Numbered from the stretch's first letter, positions 8,594 to 17,897 are shown. The stretch is DNA of 64,000 nucleotides from an uncultured Clostridia bacterium (GCA_946493765.1 CAMMAZ010000001.1:1-64000), one strand, 5' to 3'. The notes: generated from the letters alone by a model not told the origin. A program made the numbers and translations.

Positions 8594-9823
8594 TCAATCC
8601 TTTGCGGCATGTTCGCCCGCAAGACAACCGGAAGAAAATGCCCATTGCAGGTTATAACCGCCGCAGTCTCCGGTAATATCCAGAATTTCTCCGGCTGCAT
8701 ATAAATGCGGGACCAAGCGGGATTCCATCGTTTTGTCATCAAAATCTTTGGTTAAAATACCGCCTAAAGTGACCTGTGCATTAGAAAAGCCCTGCACACC
8801 GGTCACCTGCAATCGAAAATCCTTGATTGCCGCAGCGATCTTTTTTCTGTCTGCCTGTGTTATATTCTTTACCGGGGTGGATAATGAAAATCCGGTGGAT
8901 TTTAAAATAATTTGCCCCAAACGTTTGTGAAATAAGGTAGAAAGCAGCATATCGGTTTTCATGTCCCGCATGCATGGAGACTTACAAATCTGTTCTAAAA
9001 GCGACAATAAATCATGAAACGGCATGTCCGGCGCCAAATCAAGCGACAGCATGCAATTTTTAGGACTTTTTACTACATATGCAGATAATTGCAGTACCGG
9101 CGGTCCGGATAAACCGTAATCGGTAAACAGGACTTGTCCGAACTCTTTTCGTGTTAAGTGATTTTTTTCCAAAGCAGAAACAACGGCGTCGATTTTTAAG
9201 CCCTTGACTTGTTTGACAAGGGTATTGTCCGTTTTGATCTGGGTAATTGCCGGATATAAGGGGGACAATTGATGCCCAAATTGCGTGAGCAGGCAATAAC
9301 CGCTGCCGTCGGAACCAAGATGAGGACTTGCTTTTCCGCCGCAAGCGATCACACAGCGGTCAAATGCTTGCTGGTCCACAATAAATTTTTCGTTTTTCAG
9401 CTTGATCTGAGAAGTGGGGGATGAAAGGCAAAAACGAATGCCTTTAGAAGCAGCGGTAAATCTTAAAACATCCAAAACAGTGGAAGCCGTCAGGGAATAG
9501 GGAAATAATTTCTCCTCTTCAAACCGCACCGGCATGGAAAGCTGCTTGAAAAAATCGATCATGTCGTCAATTGAATGGGCTGCGAGCGCGTGATTTGCAA
9601 AAGAGGGGGCCTGTCCGTGATAGTGCAAAAGACGTCCGTTTTCCAGTTTTCCTGCCTGCCGGTTGGATAAATTGCAGCGTCCGTTTCCGGTTGCAAGAAT
9701 CTTTTTACCGCAGCGGTCCAACCGCTCAAAAATCGTGATTTTGCAGTCTGGGTTTTGTCCGGCAGCGGTGATGGCGGCAATCAATCCTGCAAATCCGCCG
9801 CCGATAATTGCAATGCTTTTCAT
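8594..9823 (-). CDS. NAD(P)/FAD-dependent oxidoreductase, HI0933/YhiN family
   Basis: This 409-residue flavoprotein begins with AIIGGGFAGLIAAITAA and the family block CGKKILATGNGRCNLSN near residues 38-54. It ends with the FAD-binding GDCGGYNLQWAFSSG near residue 390. The family includes BaiN-like enzymes proposed to act on bile-acid intermediates, but most members have no known substrate. An ATGA overlap joins it to the membrane-protein gene upstream, and it ends 6 bases before the COG2509 gene. Two unrelated flavoproteins in one operon suggest a shared redox role (inference). Confidence 0.85.
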   Translation of the reverse strand: MKSIAIIGGGFAGLIAAITAAGQNPDCKITIFERLDRCGKKILATGNGRCNLSNRQAGKLENGRLLHYHGQAPSFANHALAAHSIDDMIDFFKQLSMPVRFEEEKLFPYSLTASTVLDVLRFTAASKGIRFCLSSPTSQIKLKNEKFIVDQQAFDRCVIACGGKASPHLGSDGSGYCLLTQFGHQLSPLYPAITQIKTDNTLVKQVKGLKIDAVVSALEKNHLTRKEFGQVLFTDYGLSGPPVLQLSAYVVKSPKNCMLSLDLAPDMPFHDLLSLLEQICKSPCMRDMKTDMLLSTLFHKRLGQIILKSTGFSLSTPVKNITQADRKKIAAAIKDFRLQVTGVQGFSNAQVTLGGILTKDFDDKTMESRLVPHLYAAGEILDITGDCGGYNLQWAFSSGCLAGEHAAKD

Positions 9824-10518
9824 GCCTTTTTAAGCGCTCCCTTTGGAGAGCGGACCTGTTCCAAAATCAACATCACAAGCCCCAGCGCGCCGACCGCCGC
9901 GATCAGGATGCCGTAGATCACGAACGACACGGTATCGACGGAAGTTGCAAAACCGGCAGATAGAGTCATCACAATAAAAAGAATATCTGCGACCAAAATC
10001 ACGACACAGAAAACGGACGTGATAATATAGGAGACGATCCTTTGCCATTTGCTTTGCCGGTCCAACAATCCGGTGCAGACCAAAGCCGACAGCAGCCAGA
10101 ACGCGGGGACAAACAAGGACATAATGATCGAATAATTTTTATTTTGCAGGCAGCTGGTGATAAAGGTCACCGTGTCTGTAATCAAAGACAAAATCAGATA
10201 GAAAAAGCAAAAACGCCGCTGCGCCTTTTCGTTTTTATAAAACGAGAAAACGACCAGCAAAAGGCTGGGAAGCAGAGAAACGACCGTTAACAAGATCATG
10301 ACGTTTTGAATTCGCAGTGTGTCCAGATAATACCAGCTGATGATTTCCGACAAGGCGTCCGTTTGCAGATATACTGCGCTAAAACAACAAAATAGTCCTA
10401 AAAATACGCTGTAAACCCCAACAAGAACTTTCCGGTATCCACTGGTTTTGAAAAACAGAATATAAATAAGTGCGCAGAGCACAGCAAGACCCGCGGAAAC
10501 CCACAATAAAACATTCAT
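9820..10518 (-). CDS. seven-helix membrane protein, unknown function
   Basis: A 232-residue protein made almost entirely of seven hydrophobic segments joined by short polar loops, with no recognisable catalytic motif. I do not recognise the family. The ATG at 10518 is preferred: the AAGGATTGGA stretch lies just upstream at good spacing, while the in-frame TTG at 10530 abuts the ribosome binding site. It is the first gene of a three-gene operon driven by the promoter at 10556-10584 and overlaps the next gene by ATGA. Confidence 0.6.
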   Translation of the reverse strand: MNVLLWVSAGLAVLCALIYILFFKTSGYRKVLVGVYSVFLGLFCCFSAVYLQTDALSEIISWYYLDTLRIQNVMILLTVVSLLPSLLLVVFSFYKNEKAQRRFCFFYLILSLITDTVTFITSCLQNKNYSIIMSLFVPAFWLLSALVCTGLLDRQSKWQRIVSYIITSVFCVVILVADILFIVMTLSAGFATSVDTVSFVIYGILIAAVGALGLVMLILEQVRSPKGALKKA

Positions 10519-10555
10519 GCTTTTATCCAATCCTTTTTATTATTATTTCTCACTT

Positions 10556-10584
10556 ATTATACTAAAAAGAAACGCCGTTGTCAA
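10556..10584 (-). promoter_or_regulatory. sigma-A promoter of the flavoprotein operon
   Basis: On the minus strand, TTGACA (10584-10579), a 17-bp spacer and TATAAT (10561-10556) are a perfect consensus. The -35 overlaps the stop codon of sigK, so the operon is separately expressed from its sporulation neighbour. Confidence 0.9.
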
Positions 10585-11279
10585 AGCAATTCGTTATCGG
10601 TCATTTTCAAGTATAATTCCTGCAAAATTTTCTTTTCAATCCTTGATACATAGGAACGTGAAATATTTAGAAGCTGCGCGACTTCCCGCTGTGTCAGTTC
10701 CGGTTTTCCATTCAGCCCGTAACGGTATTCGATAATCGTTTTTTCGCGGCCGTCCTGCATCTTTCCTATTAATTCTTTGAGCTTTCTGCATTTGATTTTG
10801 GTATCGATATTTTCAATAATGTCGTAGTCGTCAGAAATGACGTCCACCAATGTCAAAGCATTTCCGTCCTTATCCACATCGATCGGCTCGCTCATATAGA
10901 CGTCCTGCGCCGTTTTTTTCTGGTTGCGAAAATGCATCAAAATTTCGTTGTCAATGCAGCGGGAGGCGTAGGTTGCAAGCTTTGTTCCTTTGGAATTTTT
11001 ATAGCTGGAGATGCCTTTGATCAGTCCGATCGTTCCGATGGAGATCAGATCCTCCTGCTCATAGCCTGCGGAATAATACTTTTTGATAATATGCGCGACC
11101 AGCCTTAAGTTATGTTCAATGAGTTTCGCTCTTGCGTTTTTATCGCCCTGCTGCATCTGCTGCAAATATCGTTCTTCCTCTTCTTTTGTCAATTTTCTGG
11201 GAAATTCATTGGAATTGCCGACATGCAGAATAAAAAAGATATTTTTTGCAATCAGCTGCAAAAGTTCGCCAAAATTCAT
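10581..11279 (-). CDS. sigK: RNA polymerase sporulation sigma factor SigK
   Basis: A 232-residue sigma-70 family protein whose order of motifs follows B. subtilis SigK: NLRLVAHI (region 2.1), EDLISIGTIGLIKGI, KGTKLATYASRCIDNEILMH (2.3-2.4), and a C-terminal helix-turn-helix SRSYVSRIEKKIL. The N-terminal 20 or so residues are hydrophobic (LLQLIAKNIFFILHV), as in pro-SigK, which an intramembrane protease cleaves in the mother cell. The ATG at 11279 follows GGGTGAG; an upstream ATG would add 23 residues atypical for SigK. The gene is continuous, with no skin-type insertion. SigK drives late coat and cortex gene expression. Confidence 0.9.
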   Translation of the reverse strand: MNFGELLQLIAKNIFFILHVGNSNEFPRKLTKEEEERYLQQMQQGDKNARAKLIEHNLRLVAHIIKKYYSAGYEQEDLISIGTIGLIKGISSYKNSKGTKLATYASRCIDNEILMHFRNQKKTAQDVYMSEPIDVDKDGNALTLVDVISDDYDIIENIDTKIKCRKLKELIGKMQDGREKTIIEYRYGLNGKPELTQREVAQLLNISRSYVSRIEKKILQELYLKMTDNELL

Positions 11280-11370
11280 ATTTCTCACCCAAAATAAAGA
11301 TATGAATTTGAAGCTGTTGTTTTGCGTGTCCGTCAAAAGAAATCTCAAAAGACCGATAATAAAATAATTG

Positions 11371-11399
11371 TTGCAGAATCCGTCGCATTATGTTATAAT
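11371..11399 (+). promoter_or_regulatory. sigma-A promoter of the exopolysaccharide locus
   Basis: TTGCAG at 11371-11376, 17 bp, TATAAT at 11394-11399. A GGAGAG ribosome binding site and the ATG of the first glycosyltransferase follow at 11432. Confidence 0.8.
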
Positions 11400-11412
11400 A
11401 ATCCAAAATATA
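11387..11412 (-). promoter_or_regulatory. possible mother-cell (sigma-E/K-type) promoter of sigK
   Basis: On the minus strand TATATT (11412-11407), a 14-base gap and CATAAT (11392-11387) resemble the ATATT-N14-CATAnnnT pattern of sigma-E-type promoters, which transcribe sigK in Bacillus. It overlaps the divergent vegetative promoter at 11371-11399. AT-rich DNA can mimic this pattern, so the call is tentative. Confidence 0.4.
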
Positions 11413-11431
11413 AGTATATATCGGAGAGCAC

Positions 11432-12622
11432 ATGAACATTTTATTTTTATCTGATGAATTTCTGCCGAAAGACGGACCCTGCACAAAACGGATACAAACG
11501 CTTGCAGAATATCTGCGGGATCAGGGGCATTCGATTCGGATTATCACCAGTTCTCAGAATAAAAAAGGAAAACAAAAGGCACAGCTAGAGGGGATTCGCA
11601 TCCGTTATGTGCCGGCATGGCCGATGAAAAGGAAAAGCGCCATCAACCGGCTTCTCAATAATGCCACTTTTGCGGTATCTGCTTTTTTCGGTGCCTTGTT
11701 TTTTGGAAAAACAGATGTTATCTTCACCACTTCACCGCCGGTTATGTCTAGCATAGCCGGTGTTTTGGCGTCAAAGCTCAAACGCGCAAAGCTGGTTTTC
11801 GACGTTCGGGACATCTGGCCGGACGTTGCGGTGGAAATGGATTCGTTCGGAGAAAACAGCCTTTATTATAAAGTTTTTTCCAAAATTGCCAACCGTGCTT
11901 ATCAACAGGCGGCGCTGATCACAACGGTTTCTCCCGGAAAGGTTGAAAAGATAAAAGAAAAGGTCTCAGCATTGCAGCAAAATCCCGACAAGGTTGTCTA
12001 TATCGGGAACGGATTGGACGAAAATTTTTTGAAAAATCAGATCGATCCCGAAATTGTGCGGCAATATGACCTTGAGAATCAATACACCTGTCTGTATATC
12101 GGCAATATCGGATTGGCACAGGGATTGGGGAAACTGATTGATCTTGCGGAAAACACAAGAGATCTTCCGGTGCAGTTTTTGCTTTTTGGAGATGGAGCCG
12201 AGCGTGAAAAGCTGGAAGCGCAGGTTGTTGATAAACAGCTGTCAAACGTCCGCTTTTGCGGAACGATCGAAAATCGCCTGGTCTACACGCTTTTGTCCAA
12301 AGCCAATTTGAGTTTTATTTCTTTGAAAAGCAACAAAATGACCGATAGCATCCCGACGAAGATCTATGAAGCATTGGGCTGCGGCTGTCCGGTATTTTTA
12401 ATTGCCAGCGGCGACAGCGTTGATATTTTAAAGGAAAGCGGACTTGGCGTTGCGTCTGATGGGTTAGATCTGCAAAAAATGACTGAGGACTTTCGATCCT
12501 TGTATCATCATGTGTACACAAAGGAACAAAAGGAATACGCCAGCCGGCTGATGTGTGAAAAGTATTCCCGACAGACATTTGCCGCCGCATTGCAGCAGTG
12601 CCTGCTGCAAATAGAGGATTGA
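11432..12622 (+). CDS. GT4 glycosyltransferase, WbuB-like
   Basis: A 396-residue GT-B fold enzyme. It starts with the acceptor-side pattern MNILFLSDEFLPKDG followed by TKRIQTLAEYL. The donor-side half has YIGNIGLAQGL, LFGDGAER and the GT4 EX7E-like region ending SIPTKIYEALGCGCPVF. This arrangement is typical of WbuB-type transferases that move amino sugars onto lipid-linked glycans at the cytoplasmic membrane. It opens the exopolysaccharide locus from its own promoter and is 4 bases from the lyase gene. The exact donor and acceptor cannot be read from sequence. Confidence 0.85.
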   Translation: MNILFLSDEFLPKDGPCTKRIQTLAEYLRDQGHSIRIITSSQNKKGKQKAQLEGIRIRYVPAWPMKRKSAINRLLNNATFAVSAFFGALFFGKTDVIFTTSPPVMSSIAGVLASKLKRAKLVFDVRDIWPDVAVEMDSFGENSLYYKVFSKIANRAYQQAALITTVSPGKVEKIKEKVSALQQNPDKVVYIGNGLDENFLKNQIDPEIVRQYDLENQYTCLYIGNIGLAQGLGKLIDLAENTRDLPVQFLLFGDGAEREKLEAQVVDKQLSNVRFCGTIENRLVYTLLSKANLSFISLKSNKMTDSIPTKIYEALGCGCPVFLIASGDSVDILKESGLGVASDGLDLQKMTEDFRSLYHHVYTKEQKEYASRLMCEKYSRQTFAAALQQCLLQIED

Positions 12623-12626
12623 TAAA

Positions 12627-14462
12627 ATGATCAAATCATTGCTTACTGAATATAAACCGGGCTGGCTGATTGATCGCAGCTTATATGCTTTCAAGCTAAA
12701 GCTTTTATGCAAACTTCCGAAAACGGAAGCGCTGTTTGAACATGCTGTACATATCAAACGAATAGACTTATTCCGTTTTGACGGACAAGCGTTGCGCGCA
12801 TTTTTGAAAGCCTTGCCCAAAGGAAAGACAGAAGAGATTTTGTCGGTTGCCGATCAGGCGGTAAGCGGAAAAATTTTCGCGTTTTCCTCCATGATGCTGG
12901 ACTACCAAGATCCGATCGATTGGCATTATAATCCGCAAACGGGTCAGAGAACCGCCGCGGATAAAAAATGGTACACAATACCGGATTTTGACCCCAAAAC
13001 CGGTGATATAAAGGTTGTTTGGGAAGCGTCGCGATTTACCCATTTTTGGTATTTTATCCGCGCGTTTTTATTGACCGAAGATCAAAAATATTATCAGGCT
13101 TTCTCCACCCAGCTGGACGCTTGGCTGGAAAAGAATCCTTATCCCTTTGGCGCTAATTTTAAATGCGGGCAGGAATGCTCCCTGCGCATGATCAATGCGC
13201 TGGCCGCCTTTTGTGTGTTTGCCGATGCGGGGCTTTGCACGTCAAAAGACTGTGAAAATTTAAAAGAATTGGTCACGCGCTGTTACAAAAAGGTGCGTTC
13301 CAACTTTTTTTATGCACACAGATGCATTCAAAATAATCACACGTTTTCGGAAATTTGCGGGCTGATCGTCGGCGCGTGGTGCGAAGAAAATGATAAAATG
13401 CTGCAAAAAGCGTTTGGTCTTCTCGAAAAAGAGATTCAAAAGCAGTTTTATCAAGACGGCGGCTATAAGCAATTTTCCTTTAATTATCAGCGCTTTACCT
13501 TTCAGATTTTGGAATGTGCGCTGTATATTGCAAAAAAATGCGGAATCACGCTGTCACAAGCGGCAAAAACGCGCATACAAAACAGTGTGCAGCTTATGTA
13601 TCAGTGCCAGGCGCCAAACGGCGACGTCCCGAATTACGGGTCTAACGACGGTGCGTTGATTTTTCCGCTGTCCGTTTGTGATTATAGGGATTTCCGTCCG
13701 GCAATGAATGGTTTGTATCACCAGCTTTGCGGGAAGCATCTGTATCCCGATCCCGGCGATTATCGGGAGGAAACGCTCTGGTTTTCCGATTCCGGCGGCG
13801 GCGCCGATGCGGAAGAACAAAAATCCACCGCGTTTGAGGTTTCCGGATTTTTCACATTGCGGCAGGACGACGTTTTCGCCATGCTCTGCCTGCAAAATTT
13901 TCAAAACCGGCCATCTCATATGGATCAGCTGCATTTGGATGTCTGGAAAGGCGACGTCAATATTTTCTGCGACAGCGGAACTTATTCCTATGCCAGCGAA
14001 CTGGGGACACAGTTGTCCGCAACCTACGGACATAACACGGCCTATGCAGGTGTGGAACAGATGAACAAACACGGCGCTTTCATGGTGAACGACTGGACGA
14101 AGCGAACCGATGTTACCGCTTCCAAAACCACATTTTCCGGCCGGTTTGTTTCTCAAAACGGTTATGCGCACCGGCGATCTGTCTATTTGGACACTAACAG
14201 TATTTCTGTAACCGACACGATTGAAAACGCACAGACAGCCGAAATTTTGTGGCACACGCCGCTGGACTGCGAGATAGAAGGGTCGCTTGTGCGTTTGAAA
14301 AATACCGACGGCGAAGTGCTGGCGCAGCTCGTTTGCGGGGAAAACCAGGCAATCAGTTTGGAAAAAGCGAAACGCAGCCTTTATTATTTAAAAACGGAGG
14401 AAATCAACTGCATTCGGGTGACCGCCCCTGCCGGCAAATCGGTGATAACGATTAGATTTTAA
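12627..14462 (+). CDS. heparinase II/III-like polysaccharide lyase family protein
   Basis: 611 residues with the two-domain layout of heparinase II/III-like lyases. The alpha/alpha-toroid half contains FTHFWYFIRAFLL and the FGANFKCGQECSLRMINAL region, then NNHTFSEICGL. The beta-sheet half has HMDQLHLDVWKGDVNIFCDSG, where the His-Asp pair is characteristic. No signal peptide is evident, so it may act in the cytoplasm or leave by another route. In exopolysaccharide loci such proteins are thought to trim or turn over uronic-acid polymers by beta-elimination. That fits the UDP-ManNAcA genes downstream (inference). It lies 4 bases after the GT4 gene. Confidence 0.8.
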   Translation: MIKSLLTEYKPGWLIDRSLYAFKLKLLCKLPKTEALFEHAVHIKRIDLFRFDGQALRAFLKALPKGKTEEILSVADQAVSGKIFAFSSMMLDYQDPIDWHYNPQTGQRTAADKKWYTIPDFDPKTGDIKVVWEASRFTHFWYFIRAFLLTEDQKYYQAFSTQLDAWLEKNPYPFGANFKCGQECSLRMINALAAFCVFADAGLCTSKDCENLKELVTRCYKKVRSNFFYAHRCIQNNHTFSEICGLIVGAWCEENDKMLQKAFGLLEKEIQKQFYQDGGYKQFSFNYQRFTFQILECALYIAKKCGITLSQAAKTRIQNSVQLMYQCQAPNGDVPNYGSNDGALIFPLSVCDYRDFRPAMNGLYHQLCGKHLYPDPGDYREETLWFSDSGGGADAEEQKSTAFEVSGFFTLRQDDVFAMLCLQNFQNRPSHMDQLHLDVWKGDVNIFCDSGTYSYASELGTQLSATYGHNTAYAGVEQMNKHGAFMVNDWTKRTDVTASKTTFSGRFVSQNGYAHRRSVYLDTNSISVTDTIENAQTAEILWHTPLDCEIEGSLVRLKNTDGEVLAQLVCGENQAISLEKAKRSLYYLKTEEINCIRVTAPAGKSVITIRF

Positions 14463-14504
14463 AGGTTATACAAAATATTTAAGAAACAAGAAGGAGGCCT
14501 TATC

Positions 14505-15530
14505 ATGATTTGTTTTATAGGTCCTGTTGCAAACGCAGGCGGACCGGCGATTAAAAATAAATTGCTAGTCGAATATCTGCAAAAACATACCGATGTAAAA
14601 CTGATTAATACCTATAATCAATCCGTCTGGAACAGAATAAAGTCGATTTTATTGCTGATATTCACACCGAGCAAACAAATTATTATTGGTGTTTCTCATA
14701 AAGGCCGAAAAATCATGTATCCAATACTGCGGATCAAAAAATGCTTTTCAAAAAGATTAAAGTTTTCTTGTATTATTATAGCGGGGAGTTTTATCAATAA
14801 GTTAAAGCAGGGAGATAAAGGATTAAAAAAGACATTGTTTCTCGCAGATTTGGTAACGGTTGAAACGCAAACGCTGAAAAAAGAAATGAACGCACTGGGG
14901 TTTGAAAATGCTTATTATCTACCAAATTATAAGGTATTAACCGGTTTAACGAACGATCAAAAACATGATTATTCCACCGAAGCCCTGCGTTTTGTGTATA
15001 TGTCCAGTTTGCGAAACGTCAAGGGACTGCGCACGATGATAGAGGCCTTTTCCAATCTGTTGGAAAAACATCCTGCGGCAATTTTAGATATTTATGGACC
15101 GATCAAAAATGATTTTGACCTTTCTGTTTTAGATGGAATCAAGGAAAATAAAAGCATCAATTATCGCGGTGTTATCGAGAATAAAGACGTTGTAGAGAAA
15201 TTAAGTCAATATGACGTGTTTGTGTTTCCGTCGGAATGCAAGACAGAAGGCTTTCCGGCGGTTCTGGTGGATGCACAGGCGGCGGGGCTTCCGGTGATTG
15301 CAAGCGACATTCAATTCAATTGTGAAATCATTGCGGATCGCAAAAACGGGTTTATTTTTAAGGCAGGCGACGTGGAAGCGTTGACCGACTGTTTCCTGCT
15401 ATGTTTTAACAATGCGGAAAAAATGATGGAAATGGCAGAATGCAACCGCGAAAATGTAAAAATATACGACCGGGATACAGTGGTTCAGAAATACATCGAA
15501 GCTTTAAAAAAACATGGGTGGAAAATATGA
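14505..15530 (+). CDS. GT4-like glycosyltransferase
   Basis: This 341-residue protein opens with a glycine-rich GPVANAGGPAIKNKLL loop and ends with a GT4 donor domain: RFVYMSSLRNVKGLRTMIEAF, LDIYGP, and VFVFPSECKTEGFPAVLVDAQAAGLPVIASD, which holds the EX7E-type pair. AGAAGGAGGCC precedes the ATG. It overlaps the pyruvyl transferase start by ATGA, so the two are coupled. The N-terminal half is more AT-rich and less conserved than the C-terminal half, as usual for the acceptor-binding domain. Donor and acceptor are unknown. Confidence 0.8.
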   Translation: MICFIGPVANAGGPAIKNKLLVEYLQKHTDVKLINTYNQSVWNRIKSILLLIFTPSKQIIIGVSHKGRKIMYPILRIKKCFSKRLKFSCIIIAGSFINKLKQGDKGLKKTLFLADLVTVETQTLKKEMNALGFENAYYLPNYKVLTGLTNDQKHDYSTEALRFVYMSSLRNVKGLRTMIEAFSNLLEKHPAAILDIYGPIKNDFDLSVLDGIKENKSINYRGVIENKDVVEKLSQYDVFVFPSECKTEGFPAVLVDAQAAGLPVIASDIQFNCEIIADRKNGFIFKAGDVEALTDCFLLCFNNAEKMMEMAECNRENVKIYDRDTVVQKYIEALKKHGWKI

Positions 15531-16735
15531 AAAAGGCGCTGGTTTTTTATTTATATGGCTGCCGGAATGCCGGAGACATGGCGATTTGCCTTGGTTTGAT
15601 CGAAGTGTTGAAAAAACAGAATTATGATGTCACTTTTGTTTCGCGCTTCGGCGACGCAGAGCCGGAATATATCAGAAGCTGCGAATACATTCACAGTTAT
15701 TATCCACAAGTCAATGTAAAACCGGGTATATTTAAATTTGACAGAGAAGGCTCTGTATCTCAAAAATTGTTGTCTTACATGCACGGACTATGCAAGGTCG
15801 TGAATCCGGTAAAAGATAAACGCATAAAAGAACTGATTGCAAAAAGTGATGTCGTTTTTTTTAACGGCGGCAATCTTCTCCGCGCGGATAAATGGGCTGA
15901 TTATCTCCGGCTTTGTGCATTGTTTTATCCGATCAACATGGCATATAAGGCAAAGAAAAATATTATCTGTATGCCGCAATCGACGGCCCAAATCAATAAA
16001 ATCGGACATTTTTTATTGAACCGCTATTTGAAAAAATTTGATCAGATTTATATCCGAGAAAGCGATTCTTATCAGAAGATCTCGGACACTTTCCCGCATA
16101 TTCGTTTTAAAAAATCAACCGATCTGGCTTTTTTTATTAGGGACAACGATCATGCCGCTGTTTGTTTTAGGCAAAAATATCCGGATCTTATCAACAAGAA
16201 GAAATCGAATGTTGCCTTGATTTTGCGCCACAGTGGGATCGGGGACATCGGTCTGCTGCCCGAAGAACGCAGAAGGGTTCTCATGAAGGTGCTGCGCCGT
16301 TTTATTGTCGATCATCCGGAAAACGCTTATCGGATCGTTGTGCAGACCGAAAAGGATCGGGCAGTTTCATCTGCGTTTATTGGCATGTTGCCCAAAGAAA
16401 CGGATGTTAAACTGGTCGAAGAACACGATGCGTTTTTGCTGCGAGAATTGTATAAGCAAATGCAGTTTACCGTGAGTATGCGTTTGCATGCCTGCATTTT
16501 GTCATTGTCCGCGTTAACGCCGGTTATCGGCATATTCGATCATGCGTGGGGTCTGAAAAACAGCGGTATATTGAGCGATTTTGCAATGCCCTTTGTTTTT
16601 CCCCAAAACACCGACTGCGTGGATATAAACGATTTGGTGCGGCAGCTGCCGGCAAGTGAAATGATCGATGCGAAAATCAAAAAATATGCGGATGCATTAT
16701 TAAATTTGGAAGAGGATATTGAGCATGAAAAATAA
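15527..16735 (+). CDS. polysaccharide pyruvyl transferase family protein
   Basis: 402 residues related to CsaB/WcaK-type enzymes, which transfer pyruvate from phosphoenolpyruvate to a sugar as a ketal. Visible landmarks are the N-terminal GCRNAGDMAICLGLIEVLKK, the middle VVFFNGGNLLRADKW with the NGGN turn, MPQST, and the C-terminal TVSMRLHACILSLSALTPVIGI carrying the conserved R-x-H. The ATG at 15527 overlaps the previous stop (ATGA). A pyruvyl group would add negative charge to the polymer. The end overlaps the next glycosyltransferase by 11 bases. Confidence 0.85.
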   Translation: MKKALVFYLYGCRNAGDMAICLGLIEVLKKQNYDVTFVSRFGDAEPEYIRSCEYIHSYYPQVNVKPGIFKFDREGSVSQKLLSYMHGLCKVVNPVKDKRIKELIAKSDVVFFNGGNLLRADKWADYLRLCALFYPINMAYKAKKNIICMPQSTAQINKIGHFLLNRYLKKFDQIYIRESDSYQKISDTFPHIRFKKSTDLAFFIRDNDHAAVCFRQKYPDLINKKKSNVALILRHSGIGDIGLLPEERRRVLMKVLRRFIVDHPENAYRIVVQTEKDRAVSSAFIGMLPKETDVKLVEEHDAFLLRELYKQMQFTVSMRLHACILSLSALTPVIGIFDHAWGLKNSGILSDFAMPFVFPQNTDCVDINDLVRQLPASEMIDAKIKKYADALLNLEEDIEHEK

Positions 16736-17795
16736 AGTAGCGATTGTTATACCGCATTTTGGAAACGGCGGGGCGGAACATATGACCTCACAGTTGATTT
16801 GCGCCTTAAACCAGGAGGCATTTGCAATCAAAGTGTTTTGTATATTCGGCGATTATCAGGGGAATGCGCTTGAAAACCGCATCAAGGAAGCCGGAATCGA
16901 TATTGTTTACCTGAAAAAAGGCGTCGGTTTTTCTCCCAAAGCCGTTTTGAACATGTGGAAACAGCTGCGCGCTTTCAAACCCGACGTTGTGCATACCCAT
17001 TTATCTGCCTGCGTCTACTGTGCGCCGTGGGTTTTGTTTCACAAAGCTAAAATGGTGCACACCATCCACAACATTCCTCAAAAAGAGGGAAATAAAGTTC
17101 GCAGGACATTGATGCGTTTCATGTATAAAATCAAAAAGGCGGTGCCGGTCGCCATTTCCGACACCAATCACGATCTGGTGTGTGCGGAATATCATCTGAA
17201 ACCGGAAGCGGTGCAGACGATCTATAACCCGGTCCAATGTGAAAAGTTTTATAGATCTGATACACATGGGGAAACTGTAGAACTGATCACCGTTGGGCGG
17301 TTGTCTGCGCAAAAAAATCAGAAACTGCTGATCGATGCGTTTGGCACTGTCGCGCAAAAGCGGGAAGACGTTCGTTTAACAATTGTTGGAACAGGTGAGC
17401 TTGAGCAGCAACTGAAAGCGCAGGCGCAAACGCTGGGGTTAGCGGCAAAAATCCGATTCACGGGCGTGGTGGAAAACCCGCAGGATTATCTGGCGACTGC
17501 CGACATCTTTGTGCTTTCCTCCAACTATGAGGGGCTGCCCCTGGCCGTGCTGGAAGCGATGGCGGCGGGGCTGCCGATCGTTTCCACCGACGTGGGCGGG
17601 GTGAAGGACATTGTTACCGATAATGGTATTTTGGTGCCGCCCGGCGATCAAAACGCTTTAGCAAAAGCTTTATCACAGTTGATTGAAGATTCCGCGCTTC
17701 GTGAACGGTTGGGAACAAAATCTTTAGAATATGCGCAAAATTATGCGCTGCCCACAATTGCACGAAAATACATGGAATTATATCAAAAGATTTGA
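16725..17795 (+). CDS. GT4 glycosyltransferase
   Basis: A 356-residue GT-B enzyme of the classical GT4 type. The N-terminus IVIPHFGNGGAEHMTSQL shows the GGAE loop. Then come DVVHTHLS and HNIP, and a donor domain with LITVGRLSAQKNQKLLIDAF, LTIVGTGELEQQL and VLSSNYEGLPLAVLEAMAAG (EX7E), ending STDVGGVKDIV. GAGGATAT precedes ATG 16725, which overlaps the pyruvyl transferase gene. It is the last gene before a promoter-bearing gap of about 170 bases, so it closes the first transcription block of the locus. Confidence 0.9.
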   Translation: MKNKVAIVIPHFGNGGAEHMTSQLICALNQEAFAIKVFCIFGDYQGNALENRIKEAGIDIVYLKKGVGFSPKAVLNMWKQLRAFKPDVVHTHLSACVYCAPWVLFHKAKMVHTIHNIPQKEGNKVRRTLMRFMYKIKKAVPVAISDTNHDLVCAEYHLKPEAVQTIYNPVQCEKFYRSDTHGETVELITVGRLSAQKNQKLLIDAFGTVAQKREDVRLTIVGTGELEQQLKAQAQTLGLAAKIRFTGVVENPQDYLATADIFVLSSNYEGLPLAVLEAMAAGLPIVSTDVGGVKDIVTDNGILVPPGDQNALAKALSQLIEDSALRERLGTKSLEYAQNYALPTIARKYMELYQKI

Positions 17796-17868
17796 TCCGT
17801 AAACCGGGAAAACATCTTGTCTGATTTAATTTTTGTGAAAATATCACAGGATTTTGATCATTTTTTTG

Positions 17869-17897
17869 TTGCAAATTCAGTCTTTTTATTTTATAAT
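17869..17897 (+). promoter_or_regulatory. sigma-A promoter of the second exopolysaccharide block
   Basis: TTGCAA at 17869-17874, 17 bp, TATAAT at 17892-17897. An inverted repeat TGTGA-N5-TCACA (17834-17848) lies 20 bases upstream of the -35 and could be an operator. Confidence 0.75.

Noticed and set aside
13554-14255. 233-codon antisense ORF opposite the lyase, and similar long antisense frames (e.g. 42060-42821, 48383-49126)
   Set aside because: They mirror strongly conserved sense genes and carry no ribosome binding site or recognisable domain.
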